64,000 nucleotides of DNA from Pedobacter panaciterrae (GTDB lineage: Bacteria > Bacteroidota > Bacteroidia > Sphingobacteriales > Sphingobacteriaceae), in assembly GCF_013204795.1 (NCBI RefSeq), contig NZ_JABMKW010000016.1, positions 310,001-374,000 of the forward strand. Direction: 5' to 3'. The position numbers and the translations under genes are program-made. Positions 8,476-16,015 of this stretch are shown here, piece by piece (position 1 is the first letter of the stretch; every line of letters starts with the position of its first letter). Under the pieces are notes generated by a model. The model worked only from the letters and a program-made list of their open reading frames with translations. It had not been told where the DNA came from and ran no database searches.

Positions 8476-9135
8476 TTATGAATTTTGTTTGTTTTCTATT
8501 GTACGAATTCTAAATCTAATGGTATAAATCCAATACCCAATTATCGACCAGCCAATGAAAGCCGGGTATAAAACAGCGCGCATGCGGCTATCTAAATCGT
8601 AGCTGTTAAAGCCCGGATTACCACCGTTTCCGGGGTGTAAGGAGTCTGACAAACGAGGCAATACCATTATAAGCACTACCATCATCGGAAAGGCAAAAAT
8701 ATTGTAAATAGCCGATATCTTAGCCCTTTTTTGTTGCTCATCAATCGCATTTCTAAGTACCAGATAGGCAAAATATAAAAGTATGGCAACTGCTGTAAAA
8801 TTCTGTTTCACATCAAAACTCCAGAACTGTCCCCAGGTAAATTTAGCCCAGACTGCGCCTGTAATTAGACCCAGTATACTAAAAATGATCCCCACATTTA
8901 CACTCTCTATTGCTCTGATATCATCCGATTCCTTACCGTATAATAAATATTTAACACTGTAGAATACCGAAATAGAGAACAATGTAAGCATCGCGAACCA
9001 CATGGGTACATGGAAATACAGGTTACGAATTGTCTCATTTAATATGGCCAAATGGGGTACTCCGGATAGTAATCCTGCAATGGCGGTATACAAAACTAAT
9101 ACCGACCCTAAAATCTTCCACCAAATCTTGTTCAT
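8476..9135 (-). CDS. ccmC: Haem exporter/handling protein CcmC
   Basis: A 219-residue, six-helix membrane protein of the CcsA/CcmC superfamily that binds haem for transfer to CcmE. The WWD-type motif is WGQFWSFD (101-108), and the two conserved His ligands are His42 in YFHVPMW and His167 in SLHPGNGG. It is followed after one base by the CcmD-like gene and preceded by ccmB (52-nt gap). A TACCTTTG box lies in that gap. The motif is leaner in tryptophan than the E. coli version, a variation I believe is usual in this phylum. Confidence 0.92.
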   Translation of the reverse strand: MNKIWWKILGSVLVLYTAIAGLLSGVPHLAILNETIRNLYFHVPMWFAMLTLFSISVFYSVKYLLYGKESDDIRAIESVNVGIIFSILGLITGAVWAKFTWGQFWSFDVKQNFTAVAILLYFAYLVLRNAIDEQQKRAKISAIYNIFAFPMMVVLIMVLPRLSDSLHPGNGGNPGFNSYDLDSRMRAVLYPAFIGWSIIGYWIYTIRFRIRTIENKQNS

Positions 9136-9154
9136 TATATAGGCTTAATTGTAA

Positions 9155-9162
9155 CAAAGGTA
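9155..9162 (-). promoter_or_regulatory. Candidate -7 promoter box of ccmC
   Basis: Minus-strand TACCTTTG, matching TAnnTTTG, sits in the ccmB-ccmC gap 19 nt before the ccmC ATG. It could be an internal promoter. Confidence 0.4.
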
Positions 9163-9187
9163 ATAACTGGGCAGGGGATTTTAAAGC

Positions 9188-9847
9188 TCAATCTCTCCAT
9201 AAATAAGGGAATAGCAGTAATGTTACCGCCGCAACCAGTGCATTTATAATCAAAAGCAGGCCAATTTCATCTAAACTCACACTTCTGTCCAGGCCGTCAA
9301 TTGCATTTTTTGTAAGCTTAATCAGTACAATTAACACAGGTATAATAACAGGAAAGCTAAGAATAGCCATTAGCATACCTCCGTTACCTGCTTTAGAGGC
9401 AATTGCTGAAATCATTGTAAAAATAGTTGAAAAGCTTAAACTACCCAATACCGTGGCTATGATGTAGAGTCCAAGATCCTGAGGCACATAATCGAAGACC
9501 ATCACGTAAAAAAACAAGGCTATAAGGGTAAGAAGCATCATCAAAAGCACATTGTATACTGTTTTGGAAATGATGAGTGCAAGTGGACTTGCAATGGTAT
9601 AAATGTATAATTGCTGCCCTTTGCTTTCGTGTAAAAAACCTTTTGAAACTGCATTTATGGAAGCAAAAAGCATGATAATCCAAAACAATGCATTCCAGGT
9701 AACTGGAGCTATGCTTACAAACGACAAAAAACAAACAAAAACAGTTGATACTACATACAGCAGAACGCCATTAAGTGCATATTTGGAGCGCCATTCCAGC
9801 AGTACTTCTTTCTTAATTAAATATTTTACCTGATGTAGTAATTGCAT
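9188..9847 (-). CDS. ccmB: Haem exporter permease CcmB
   Basis: A 219-residue, six-helix membrane protein. The N-terminus LLHQVKYLIKKEVLLEWRSKYALNGVL and the segment FASINAVSKGFLHESKGQQLYIYTIASPL are typical of CcmB, the membrane partner of the CcmA ATPase that supplies energy to release haem-loaded CcmE. No ccmA is in the window. First gene of the minus-strand ccm series, with a TATCTTTG box ending only 7 nt before its ATG. Normal length. Confidence 0.9.
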   Translation of the reverse strand: MQLLHQVKYLIKKEVLLEWRSKYALNGVLLYVVSTVFVCFLSFVSIAPVTWNALFWIIMLFASINAVSKGFLHESKGQQLYIYTIASPLALIISKTVYNVLLMMLLTLIALFFYVMVFDYVPQDLGLYIIATVLGSLSFSTIFTMISAIASKAGNGGMLMAILSFPVIIPVLIVLIKLTKNAIDGLDRSVSLDEIGLLLIINALVAAVTLLLFPYLWRD

Positions 9848-9854
9848 ACTGTGG

Positions 9855-9862
9855 CAAAGATA
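9855..9862 (-). promoter_or_regulatory. Candidate -7 promoter box of ccmB
   Basis: Minus-strand TATCTTTG matches TAnnTTTG and ends 7 nt before the ccmB ATG, so the transcript would start within a few bases of the start codon. Confidence 0.5.
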
Positions 9863-9946
9863 ATTTTTAATCGGTTATTTTCGATTCAAATAGGTGTTTT
9901 GTAAACTAAATATGAATAATATTGTATTAATAAACGCATCCTGATC

Positions 9947-10462
9947 ATGAATCAATATCTTGACATCATTTTAAGAAGCTTGGCAGTTTATGCCTTTATG
10001 CTTGTTGCAATTCGCTTAACCGGCAAAAAGGAGCTTTCACAGCTCAACACTACTGATGTGGTATTGATTTTACTGATCAGTAACGCTGTTCAAAATGCTA
10101 TGGTTGGTAACAACACAAGCTTATTGGGAGGATTAGTTGCTGCAGCCGTTTTGTTTGCTTTAAACTACGCTTTAAAAAAGCTCATGTTCAAAAACAAAAA
10201 GCTGAGAGACTTTATCTCTCAGCATCCTGAAATCCTTATCCACAATGGTAAATTCAATTTCGACAAACTCAGCAAGTTGGATATTACCAACGAGGAACTT
10301 GAAGAAGCCATGAGGGAGCACGGAATTGAAAAATATAAAGATGTAAAATTGGCTATTCTTGAGGTTGATGGTAACATCAGCATCATCAGCGGTGACGAAC
10401 ATCTAAAACAAACTCAGTTTAAAAGGAAAAGAAAACACAAATCGCTGGGCGATTTGAATTAA
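9947..10462 (+). CDS. YetF-like DUF421 membrane protein
   Basis: A 171-residue protein with about three N-terminal membrane helices (residues 10-85) and a C-terminal soluble domain. The segment FMLVAIRLTGKKELSQLNTTDVVLILLISNAVQNAMVG is characteristic of DUF421/YetF proteins, and the C-terminal GIEKYKDVKLAILEVDGNISII is the usual beta-rich ending. The B. subtilis members affect membrane or cell-envelope homeostasis; the molecular function is unknown. It is divergent from ccmB and converges with the next gene, with 4 nt between their stops. Confidence 0.82.
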   Translation: MNQYLDIILRSLAVYAFMLVAIRLTGKKELSQLNTTDVVLILLISNAVQNAMVGNNTSLLGGLVAAAVLFALNYALKKLMFKNKKLRDFISQHPEILIHNGKFNFDKLSKLDITNEELEEAMREHGIEKYKDVKLAILEVDGNISIISGDEHLKQTQFKRKRKHKSLGDLN

Positions 10463-10466
10463 CAAT

Positions 10467-10880
10467 TTACTTTACCTCAACCCCTTCATTTACCAAAACA
10501 ACTTTCGGTTTTCTTACAGTGATCAATATAAATGCACCGGCGGCAATAACATACCAACCCCATTTTAATTTTACCATACCTGCACCAAAGTTTATTAGTT
10601 TCTTAAAATGAAGAAAACCAAATGAATCATGTGCCTTAAAGTATATGCCAGCCAGGGTAATTAGAACTAAAACAATTCCTCCCCAACCGGCCAATTTTAT
10701 CAGTCCGGCTTTATTTGCGAAGGCCCCTATCAATCCAATTACCACCAATACATAAAAAGCAATGGCTAACCTCTGGTCTATATCAAAATAATTCCAGCTG
10801 CCAATAATTGGAATACGCATAAGTGGGCACATCCCTCCTACGGCCATAAGTACTGAACCAATAATTCCCTGCAGTCTCAT
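10467..10880 (-). CDS. Small polytopic membrane protein, unknown
   Basis: A 137-residue protein with four predicted membrane helices (about 5-25, 37-55, 63-82, 108-122) and a short charged C-terminus. I do not recognise a family. It lies 5 nt downstream of gldC in the same direction and is probably cotranscribed with gldC and the 92-residue membrane protein gene. That makes an envelope role possible, but this is only context. Confidence 0.65.
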   Translation of the reverse strand: MRLQGIIGSVLMAVGGMCPLMRIPIIGSWNYFDIDQRLAIAFYVLVVIGLIGAFANKAGLIKLAGWGGIVLVLITLAGIYFKAHDSFGFLHFKKLINFGAGMVKLKWGWYVIAAGAFILITVRKPKVVLVNEGVEVK

Positions 10881-10885
10881 TTTAT

Positions 10886-11221
10886 CTATCCTTGAGTATT
10901 GATCCCCATTTTATCAGCAAAATGCGCACAGTAATCACGCAAATCTTCTACTATAAGCGTTTCGCCTGTAGCTTTTAAAAAACTATCGCCCATAGTTTGC
11001 AACGTTTCGTAAAAAAAACGTTTCATCTCATCAACAGGCATGTCTTTAGTCCAAAGATCAATACGCATTGAGTTCTTATAGTTGTGATCCCACAATGCAA
11101 GCATCATAGACTTAACCGGAACTTGTTCCTGAGTTTGTGCATCTGTAGATTCCCAAAGAATATTATCAGGAACATTATTATCGTCTAATTGAACGGTGAT
11201 TTTAATTTCTGCTTGCTTCAT
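10886..11221 (-). CDS. gldC: Gliding motility protein GldC
   Basis: A 111-residue soluble protein matching GldC of Flavobacterium. Features are the N-terminal KQAEIKITVQLDDNNVPDNILW, the central KSMMLALWDHNYKNSMRIDLWTKDM and the C-terminal VEDLRDYCAHFADKMGI. GldC supports gliding/type IX secretion in Flavobacterium but is not essential, and many non-gliding Bacteroidota carry it. It overlaps the stop of the upstream small membrane gene by one base, indicating translational coupling. Confidence 0.9.
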   Translation of the reverse strand: MKQAEIKITVQLDDNNVPDNILWESTDAQTQEQVPVKSMMLALWDHNYKNSMRIDLWTKDMPVDEMKRFFYETLQTMGDSFLKATGETLIVEDLRDYCAHFADKMGINTQG

Positions 11222-11499
11222 TAACTTATACTAGCTTTTATTATAAATATTAAAATGATGATGAAAATAATTAACACGCCTTCTACAACCCATAGTTTCT
11301 TTAGATTTAAAATAAACCTTCTGAAAATTTGATCTGATATGAAAGCAACAACTGCGGTTAAAAAGCTAAACCCAATAAGAATTCCTGTAATATCCACATA
11401 TTTGGGATTTCCCTCATCTTTCTTATTTATCAGCAGCATTATGGCAATAACCAAACAGATGGCTGAAACAATATTAAGCGGGGTCAGTCTTACTTTCAA
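11221..11499 (-). CDS. Small three-helix membrane protein upstream of gldC
   Basis: A 92-residue protein with three predicted membrane helices (about 8-24, 36-55, 70-88) joined by short basic loops (LINKKDEGNPKYVD, RRFILNLKKLW). The family is not recognised. Its stop overlaps the gldC start by one base and its start lies 9 nt after the DEAD-box helicase stop, so it is part of that minus-strand unit. Confidence 0.65.
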   Translation of the reverse strand: MKVRLTPLNIVSAICLVIAIMLLINKKDEGNPKYVDITGILIGFSFLTAVVAFISDQIFRRFILNLKKLWVVEGVLIIFIIILIFIIKASIS

Positions 11500-11508
11500 T
11501 GTCTTTAA

Positions 11509-12831
11509 CTATTTTTTGAATTTCTTCTTTTTCCATGCAGGCTGCTTATTTGTTTTATTTCTTGCAGCAGCTGCAATGGCGGCAGCATGTTTTTTCTCAT
11601 GGAATGCACCTTTAAAATCAGGATCTTCTTTACGCTTTTGATCGTCTATTGCACGATTTATGGCTTGCTTCTCCTCATAAGGGGTTTCTTCCACAAAAAC
11701 CTCAGTCGGCAAAGGTACAACAGGAATTTCTTGTCTTATTAATTTTTGTATTTTCTCAATGTAATATTTTTCGGCTGGCGTACAAAAGGTAAGCGCATCT
11801 CCTTTTGAATATGCTCTTCCGGTACGGCCAATTCTATGCACATAATCTTCAATGATAATTGGAACATCAAAATTAATCACATGACTTACTTCCGAAACAT
11901 CAATACCTCGTGATGCAACATCAGTTGCTACCAATACCCGGATATTACCTTCTTTAAAATTATTTATAGAATTAATCCTGGTATTCTGGCCTTTGTTCGC
12001 ATGAATTACCCTAACAGCCTCTGCTCCAAACCTACGCTCAATGAAACTAAAAATGTTATCGGCTACCGTTTTGGTTTTACAGAAAATGATCAGTCGTTTA
12101 AACTCCTCATCATTTTTCATTAAGTGTTGCAGCAGGTTGATCTTGGTTTTAAAGTTAGGCACTTCGTACAAAGTTTGAGTAACCGTTGCAGCTGGCGTAG
12201 CTTGCTCAGCTACTTCAATTAAAGTTGGATGTTTTAAAAAGTCGCCCGCAATCTTTTGAACAAGATTACTCATAGTAGCCGAGAACAAAAGGTTCTGCCT
12301 TTTACGAGGTACAATCTCTAAAATCCTATGAATAGAACCAATAAAGCCCATGTCCATCATTTTATCTGCCTCATCTAACACCAAAAACTTTATGTATTGG
12401 GTATTGATATGGCCGGCTAAATAAATATCTAAAAATCTTCCAGGTGTAGCTACAATAATATCAACACCGGCTTTAATCTGTTCAATCTGAGTTTTAGGTC
12501 CAAGTCCACCATAAACCACAACAGTACGCAGATCCGTGTATTTAGAGAAAATCTGGATATGCTCGGTAATTTGCATGGCCAACTCTCTTGTTGGAGCTAA
12601 TATTAATGCACGTGCTGAGTCTCCCTGCGCATATTTCAACTGCATTAGAATGGGCAAAACATAAGCTGCAGTTTTACCTGTTCCGGTTTCGGCAATACCG
12701 AATATATCCTGACCCGATAATACAGGGGCTATTGCTTTTTCTTGTATAGGAGTAGCAACAGTAAAGCCTGCATCAGCTACAGCATTTAAAATCTGTCGAT
12801 TTAGGTTAAACTCTTCGAAATTCTTGGCCAT
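11509..12831 (-). CDS. DEAD-box ATP-dependent RNA helicase
   Basis: A 440-residue RhlE-type RNA helicase. Motifs in order: Q motif (ATPIQEKAI), I (AETGTGKT, Lys53), Ia (PTRELAMQ), II (DEAD 153-156), III (SAT), then VI (HRIGRTGR) in the second RecA domain. A basic tail rich in Lys and Ala follows (KKHAAAIAAAARNKTNKQ and a final KKKKFKK). Such enzymes remodel RNA in ribosome assembly or cold adaptation; the exact target cannot be told. It is divergent from pyrC with a REP-like hairpin between, and a TACTTTTG box ends 4 nt before its ATG. Confidence 0.93.
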   Translation of the reverse strand: MAKNFEEFNLNRQILNAVADAGFTVATPIQEKAIAPVLSGQDIFGIAETGTGKTAAYVLPILMQLKYAQGDSARALILAPTRELAMQITEHIQIFSKYTDLRTVVVYGGLGPKTQIEQIKAGVDIIVATPGRFLDIYLAGHINTQYIKFLVLDEADKMMDMGFIGSIHRILEIVPRKRQNLLFSATMSNLVQKIAGDFLKHPTLIEVAEQATPAATVTQTLYEVPNFKTKINLLQHLMKNDEEFKRLIIFCKTKTVADNIFSFIERRFGAEAVRVIHANKGQNTRINSINNFKEGNIRVLVATDVASRGIDVSEVSHVINFDVPIIIEDYVHRIGRTGRAYSKGDALTFCTPAEKYYIEKIQKLIRQEIPVVPLPTEVFVEETPYEEKQAINRAIDDQKRKEDPDFKGAFHEKKHAAAIAAAARNKTNKQPAWKKKKFKK

Positions 12832-12835
12832 TCGG

Positions 12836-12843
12836 CAAAAGTA
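12836..12843 (-). promoter_or_regulatory. Candidate -7 promoter box of the DEAD-box helicase
   Basis: Minus-strand TACTTTTG matches TAnnTTTG and ends 4 nt before the helicase ATG, the spacing expected for a leaderless transcript. Confidence 0.45.
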
Positions 12844-12882
12844 GTCAAAATTTATTTCCTAGCCCTTGTATTTAACCTCCAT

Positions 12883-12963
12883 GTCATCCTGAATCTATTT
12901 CAGTACCCTGCACCTGCAATGCCTCCTTTCTCTTTGGAGGCCCTGAAATAAATTCAGGATGAC
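12883..12963. repeat. REP-like long hairpin with GTCAT ends
   Basis: A 21-bp inverted repeat with one mismatch: GTCATCCTGAATCTATTTCAG at 12883-12903 against the complement of 12943-12963. It encloses a second stem GCCTCC (12921-12926)/GGAGGC (12936-12941). It lies between two divergent promoters, so it is not a terminator. The same end motif and CTGAAATAAATTCAG arm recur at 27404-27505, marking a dispersed family. The minus strand reads LNLFQ, a familiar spurious peptide from such repeats. Confidence 0.85.
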
Positions 12964-12987
12964 GTAAGCTGAAAAGAATATTTTATT

Positions 12988-12995
12988 TAAGTTTG
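12988..12995 (+). promoter_or_regulatory. Candidate -7 promoter box of pyrC
   Basis: TAAGTTTG matches TAnnTTTG and ends 5 nt before the pyrC ATG, which suggests a leaderless mRNA. No clear -33 TTTG is visible at the usual distance. Confidence 0.45.
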
Positions 12996-13000
12996 ACACC

Positions 13001-14335
13001 ATGAATACCATACTTATAAAAGCTGCTTCAATTGTAAATGAAGGCCAAATAGTAGTCGCCGACGTACTCATCAAGGCTGGGTTTATTGAAAAAATTGCAC
13101 CAAACATTGATGAGCCTGCAGATCAGGAAATCAATGCGGAAGGATTACATCTTTTCCCTGGAATGATTGATGACCAGGTACATTTCAGAGAGCCTGGACT
13201 TACAGACAAGGCCGATATCTTTTCTGAAAGTATGGCAGCAGTTGCAGGTGGCATTACCTCTTTTATGGAAATGCCCAATACAATACCTAATACACTAACG
13301 CAGGAATTACTTGCAGATAAGTATCAGATTGCGGCTGAAATGTCTCTTGCCAACTACTCTTTCTTTATGGGTGCATCAAATACCAATATTGAAGAAGTAC
13401 TAAAAACAGACCCTAAAAACGTTTGTGGAATTAAAGTTTTCATGGGTTCATCAACAGGAAATATGTTGGTTGATAATGAAAAAGTTTTAGAAAACATCTT
13501 CAAAGAAGCACCCATGCTGGTAGCAACTCATTGCGAAGATGAGCAAACCATAAGAGCCAACATGGCCATATATAAAGAAAAATATGGCGAGAACATAACC
13601 ATTGATATGCACCCACTTATCAGAAGTGCAGAAGCTTGTTATATTTCTTCATCAATGGCTATAGAGCTTGCTAAAAAACACGGAACCCGCTTACACATAT
13701 TACACATATCCACTGCTAAGGAAGTTGCATTGTTCGACAATATAACTCCTTTAAAAGATAAAAAGATCACAGCAGAGGCCTGCGTTCATCACCTTTGGTT
13801 TGACGACAGGGACTATGCTACCAAAGGAAACTGGATAAAATGGAACCCCGCCGTAAAAACCGCAGAAGATAAGGATGCCATTTTAAAAGGAGTACTAGAC
13901 AACCATTTAGATATTATAGCTACAGATCATGCTCCGCATACCATAGCAGAAAAGGAACAGCCTTACCTGAAGGCCCCTTCCGGTGGGCCATTGGTACAGC
14001 ATGCATTGCCTGCTTTATTTGAAATGTATCATCAAAAGAAGATCACTTTAGAAAAGATTGCCGAAAAAACTGCACATAATGTGGCTATTTGTTTCAATAT
14101 CGACAGAAGAGGATTTATTAGAGAAGGGTATTGGGCAGATCTGGTATTGGTAAACCTGAATGATCCGTTTAAAGTGACCCGGCAAAATGTGCTTTATAAA
14201 TGTGGATGGTCTCCTTTTGAGGGTCAAACATTCCAGGCCGAAGTAACACACACCTTTGTATCGGGCAATCTTGCCTATCAGAAAGGACGATTTACAACAA
14301 GAGAAAACGGGAAAAGATTAACCTTTAACAGGTAA
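13001..14335 (+). CDS. pyrC: Dihydroorotase
   Basis: A 444-residue amidohydrolase of the class I dihydroorotase type, which closes carbamoyl-aspartate to dihydroorotate in pyrimidine synthesis. Visible sites: IDDQVHFREPG (59-63 region), the carboxylated Lys145 in GIKVFMGSSTGNM, ATHCED (His177), HILHIS and ATDHAPH. The first metal His of the usual HxH is Gln59 here, a substitution I recall from other Bacteroidota dihydroorotases. The stop overlaps the DUF3810 start (TAATG). A homologous hydantoinase/allantoinase is less likely given the VHFREPG signature. Confidence 0.9.
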   Translation: MNTILIKAASIVNEGQIVVADVLIKAGFIEKIAPNIDEPADQEINAEGLHLFPGMIDDQVHFREPGLTDKADIFSESMAAVAGGITSFMEMPNTIPNTLTQELLADKYQIAAEMSLANYSFFMGASNTNIEEVLKTDPKNVCGIKVFMGSSTGNMLVDNEKVLENIFKEAPMLVATHCEDEQTIRANMAIYKEKYGENITIDMHPLIRSAEACYISSSMAIELAKKHGTRLHILHISTAKEVALFDNITPLKDKKITAEACVHHLWFDDRDYATKGNWIKWNPAVKTAEDKDAILKGVLDNHLDIIATDHAPHTIAEKEQPYLKAPSGGPLVQHALPALFEMYHQKKITLEKIAEKTAHNVAICFNIDRRGFIREGYWADLVLVNLNDPFKVTRQNVLYKCGWSPFEGQTFQAEVTHTFVSGNLAYQKGRFTTRENGKRLTFNR

Positions 14336-15408
14336 TGAATGCAGCTTATAAACCTGAAATACGGAAATTTGTTATCCTCTTATCGCTTTCAGTAATTGTA
14401 TTTTTAGCCGGCTTTTTCAGCCGGTTCATTGAAAACATTTATTCAGAGGGACTTTATCAGGTCAGTTCTGTTATCCAGCGTTTTATAAGCTCATTAGTTC
14501 CTTTTGCCCTTGGAGACTTTCTTTATCTGCTGCTCATACTTTTTGTAATCAGAAGCTTATTTCTATTCTATAAAAAGATAACCCATAAATCATTAAAAAA
14601 AGCTGATCGGGTAAAGGTGCCCTTACAGGTAATTAACTTTATTCTTATTCTTTATTTAATTTTTAAAATTCTTTGGGGTTTAAACTATTCACGTCCTTCA
14701 GTTTCAAAACAGCTGGGCATCAACAATGAAAAATACAACACACCTGAGCTGGTTTTACTGGGTAAATTTTTCATCAGTAAACTAAACCATCTCCAAAAAG
14801 TAAAGAAAACAAGATACAACATTAAGGAATTAGCGATTAGAGCTAAAGCTGGTTATGACTTGATGGAACAAAGAAATTCCATTTTCAAATACCGCAGCCC
14901 TGCGGTAAAACCGGTATTAAATAGTTGGATAGTTACTAAAATTGGCATCGAAGGATATTACAATCCAATCTCGGGAGAAGCAAATGTAAATATGAGATTA
15001 CCGGCCATAGCCCTACCCTTTGTTACCTGTCACGAAATAGCCCATCAGCTAGGCATTGGTCGCGAAGATGAGGCAAACCTTATTGGTTATCTTGTAGCCG
15101 CAAATAGTGCTGATCCTAATTTTCAGTATTCCGCATCCTATGCCATGTTAAAAAGCATACTGTTCGAGATCAGGATCAAGTCTCAGAAAGATTATGATGC
15201 TTTGTATACTACCATTAATCCTGGTACAATACAAGACTTTAAAAACGACCGTGATTTTTGGCGCAAGTATAACAGTGAGATGTTTGGATACATGGATGTT
15301 GCTTTCGACAGATTTCTAAAACTAAACAATCAGGATAAGGGAACAGACAGTTATCAGGATATTGTACTTTGGCTTTATAATATTCATAAAAAGGAGCTTG
15401 ACCTTTAA
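14335..15408 (+). CDS. DUF3810 membrane protein with HExxH metallopeptidase motif
   Basis: A 357-residue protein with three N-terminal membrane helices (about 12-30, 58-80, 98-116) and a large soluble domain. The soluble domain carries HEIAH (233-237) followed by LGIGREDEANLIGYL, a zincin-like pattern with a downstream Glu as possible third ligand. This matches DUF3810. Activity as a membrane-bound zinc protease is inferred from the motif. Its ATG overlaps the pyrC stop by one base, so the two are translationally coupled. The functional link to pyrimidine synthesis is unclear. Confidence 0.85.
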   Translation: MNAAYKPEIRKFVILLSLSVIVFLAGFFSRFIENIYSEGLYQVSSVIQRFISSLVPFALGDFLYLLLILFVIRSLFLFYKKITHKSLKKADRVKVPLQVINFILILYLIFKILWGLNYSRPSVSKQLGINNEKYNTPELVLLGKFFISKLNHLQKVKKTRYNIKELAIRAKAGYDLMEQRNSIFKYRSPAVKPVLNSWIVTKIGIEGYYNPISGEANVNMRLPAIALPFVTCHEIAHQLGIGREDEANLIGYLVAANSADPNFQYSASYAMLKSILFEIRIKSQKDYDALYTTINPGTIQDFKNDRDFWRKYNSEMFGYMDVAFDRFLKLNNQDKGTDSYQDIVLWLYNIHKKELDL

Positions 15409-15480
15409 AAATCAGCCGTTCAATTAAAATATTTCTTTAGAAATTACGAATTACTCAATACATTGAGTAATTCGTAAATC

Positions 15481-15922
15481 ATGTTGCAAAGACCTCATAT
15501 TAAAGAACTTACATCTAGAATCTTAGAGACAAGAAAACACATCCAAGTAGTAATTGGCCCACGTCAGGTAGGAAAAACCACATTAGTTAATCATGCGCAA
15601 TGAGCTTTTCGATGAAGTTAGGCAAGATCCAAAAGAATGGGGTAGAATGGCAGAATCTGCCATAGGAGCTCATTTGGTTAATTCAGCGCTTACCGAAGGC
15701 TTTAAAGTATATTATTGGCGCGAGCGCAACAATGAGGTAGATTTTGTATTGGAGCGTCGGGGAAAAGTCATAGGGCTCAAAGTAAAAAGTGGCCAAGATT
15801 TAAGTATATCCGGTTTAAATGAATTCCAAAAACAATTCAAACCTGAGAAGATATTACTCATCGGAAAAAGCGGACTGAGCATAGAAGAGTTTTTGAAACT
15901 TAATCCCGTTACTTTATTTTAA
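15481..15922 (+). pseudogene. Internally deleted AAA+ ATPase (DUF4143 family)
   Basis: The 5' part (ATG 15481 to TGA 15603, 40 codons) gives the family N-terminus with Walker A GPRQVGKTTL. From about 15590, in the next frame, comes the family C-terminus: MRNELFDEVRQDPKEW, IGAHLVNSAL, then the nuclease-like YYWRERNNEVDFVLERRGKVIGL up to 15922. Intact homologues are about 380 residues, so the central ATPase core (Walker B onward) is missing and the frame shifts at the junction. In the C-terminal motif the usual Glu of the EVKSG segment is Lys (LKVKSG). A dead remnant, usually a mobile or toxin-antitoxin-like accessory gene. Confidence 0.85.
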
Positions 15923-16000
15923 ACCTCGTAATAGAACAAATTAATTCCCAGGATCTGAAAAACATTACAACCTTAAAACAAAAAAACAGCTAAACATTCC

Positions 16001-16008
16001 TAAATTTG
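16001..16008 (+). promoter_or_regulatory. Candidate -7 promoter box of hscA
   Basis: TAAATTTG matches TAnnTTTG and ends 7 nt before the hscA ATG. Confidence 0.45.
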
Positions 16009-16015
16009 CCGAACT

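Noticed and set aside
12895..13107. Minus-strand frame containing LNLFQ over the 12.9-kb repeat
   Set aside because: Typical spurious translation of a dispersed hairpin repeat; it also overlaps the pyrC start.
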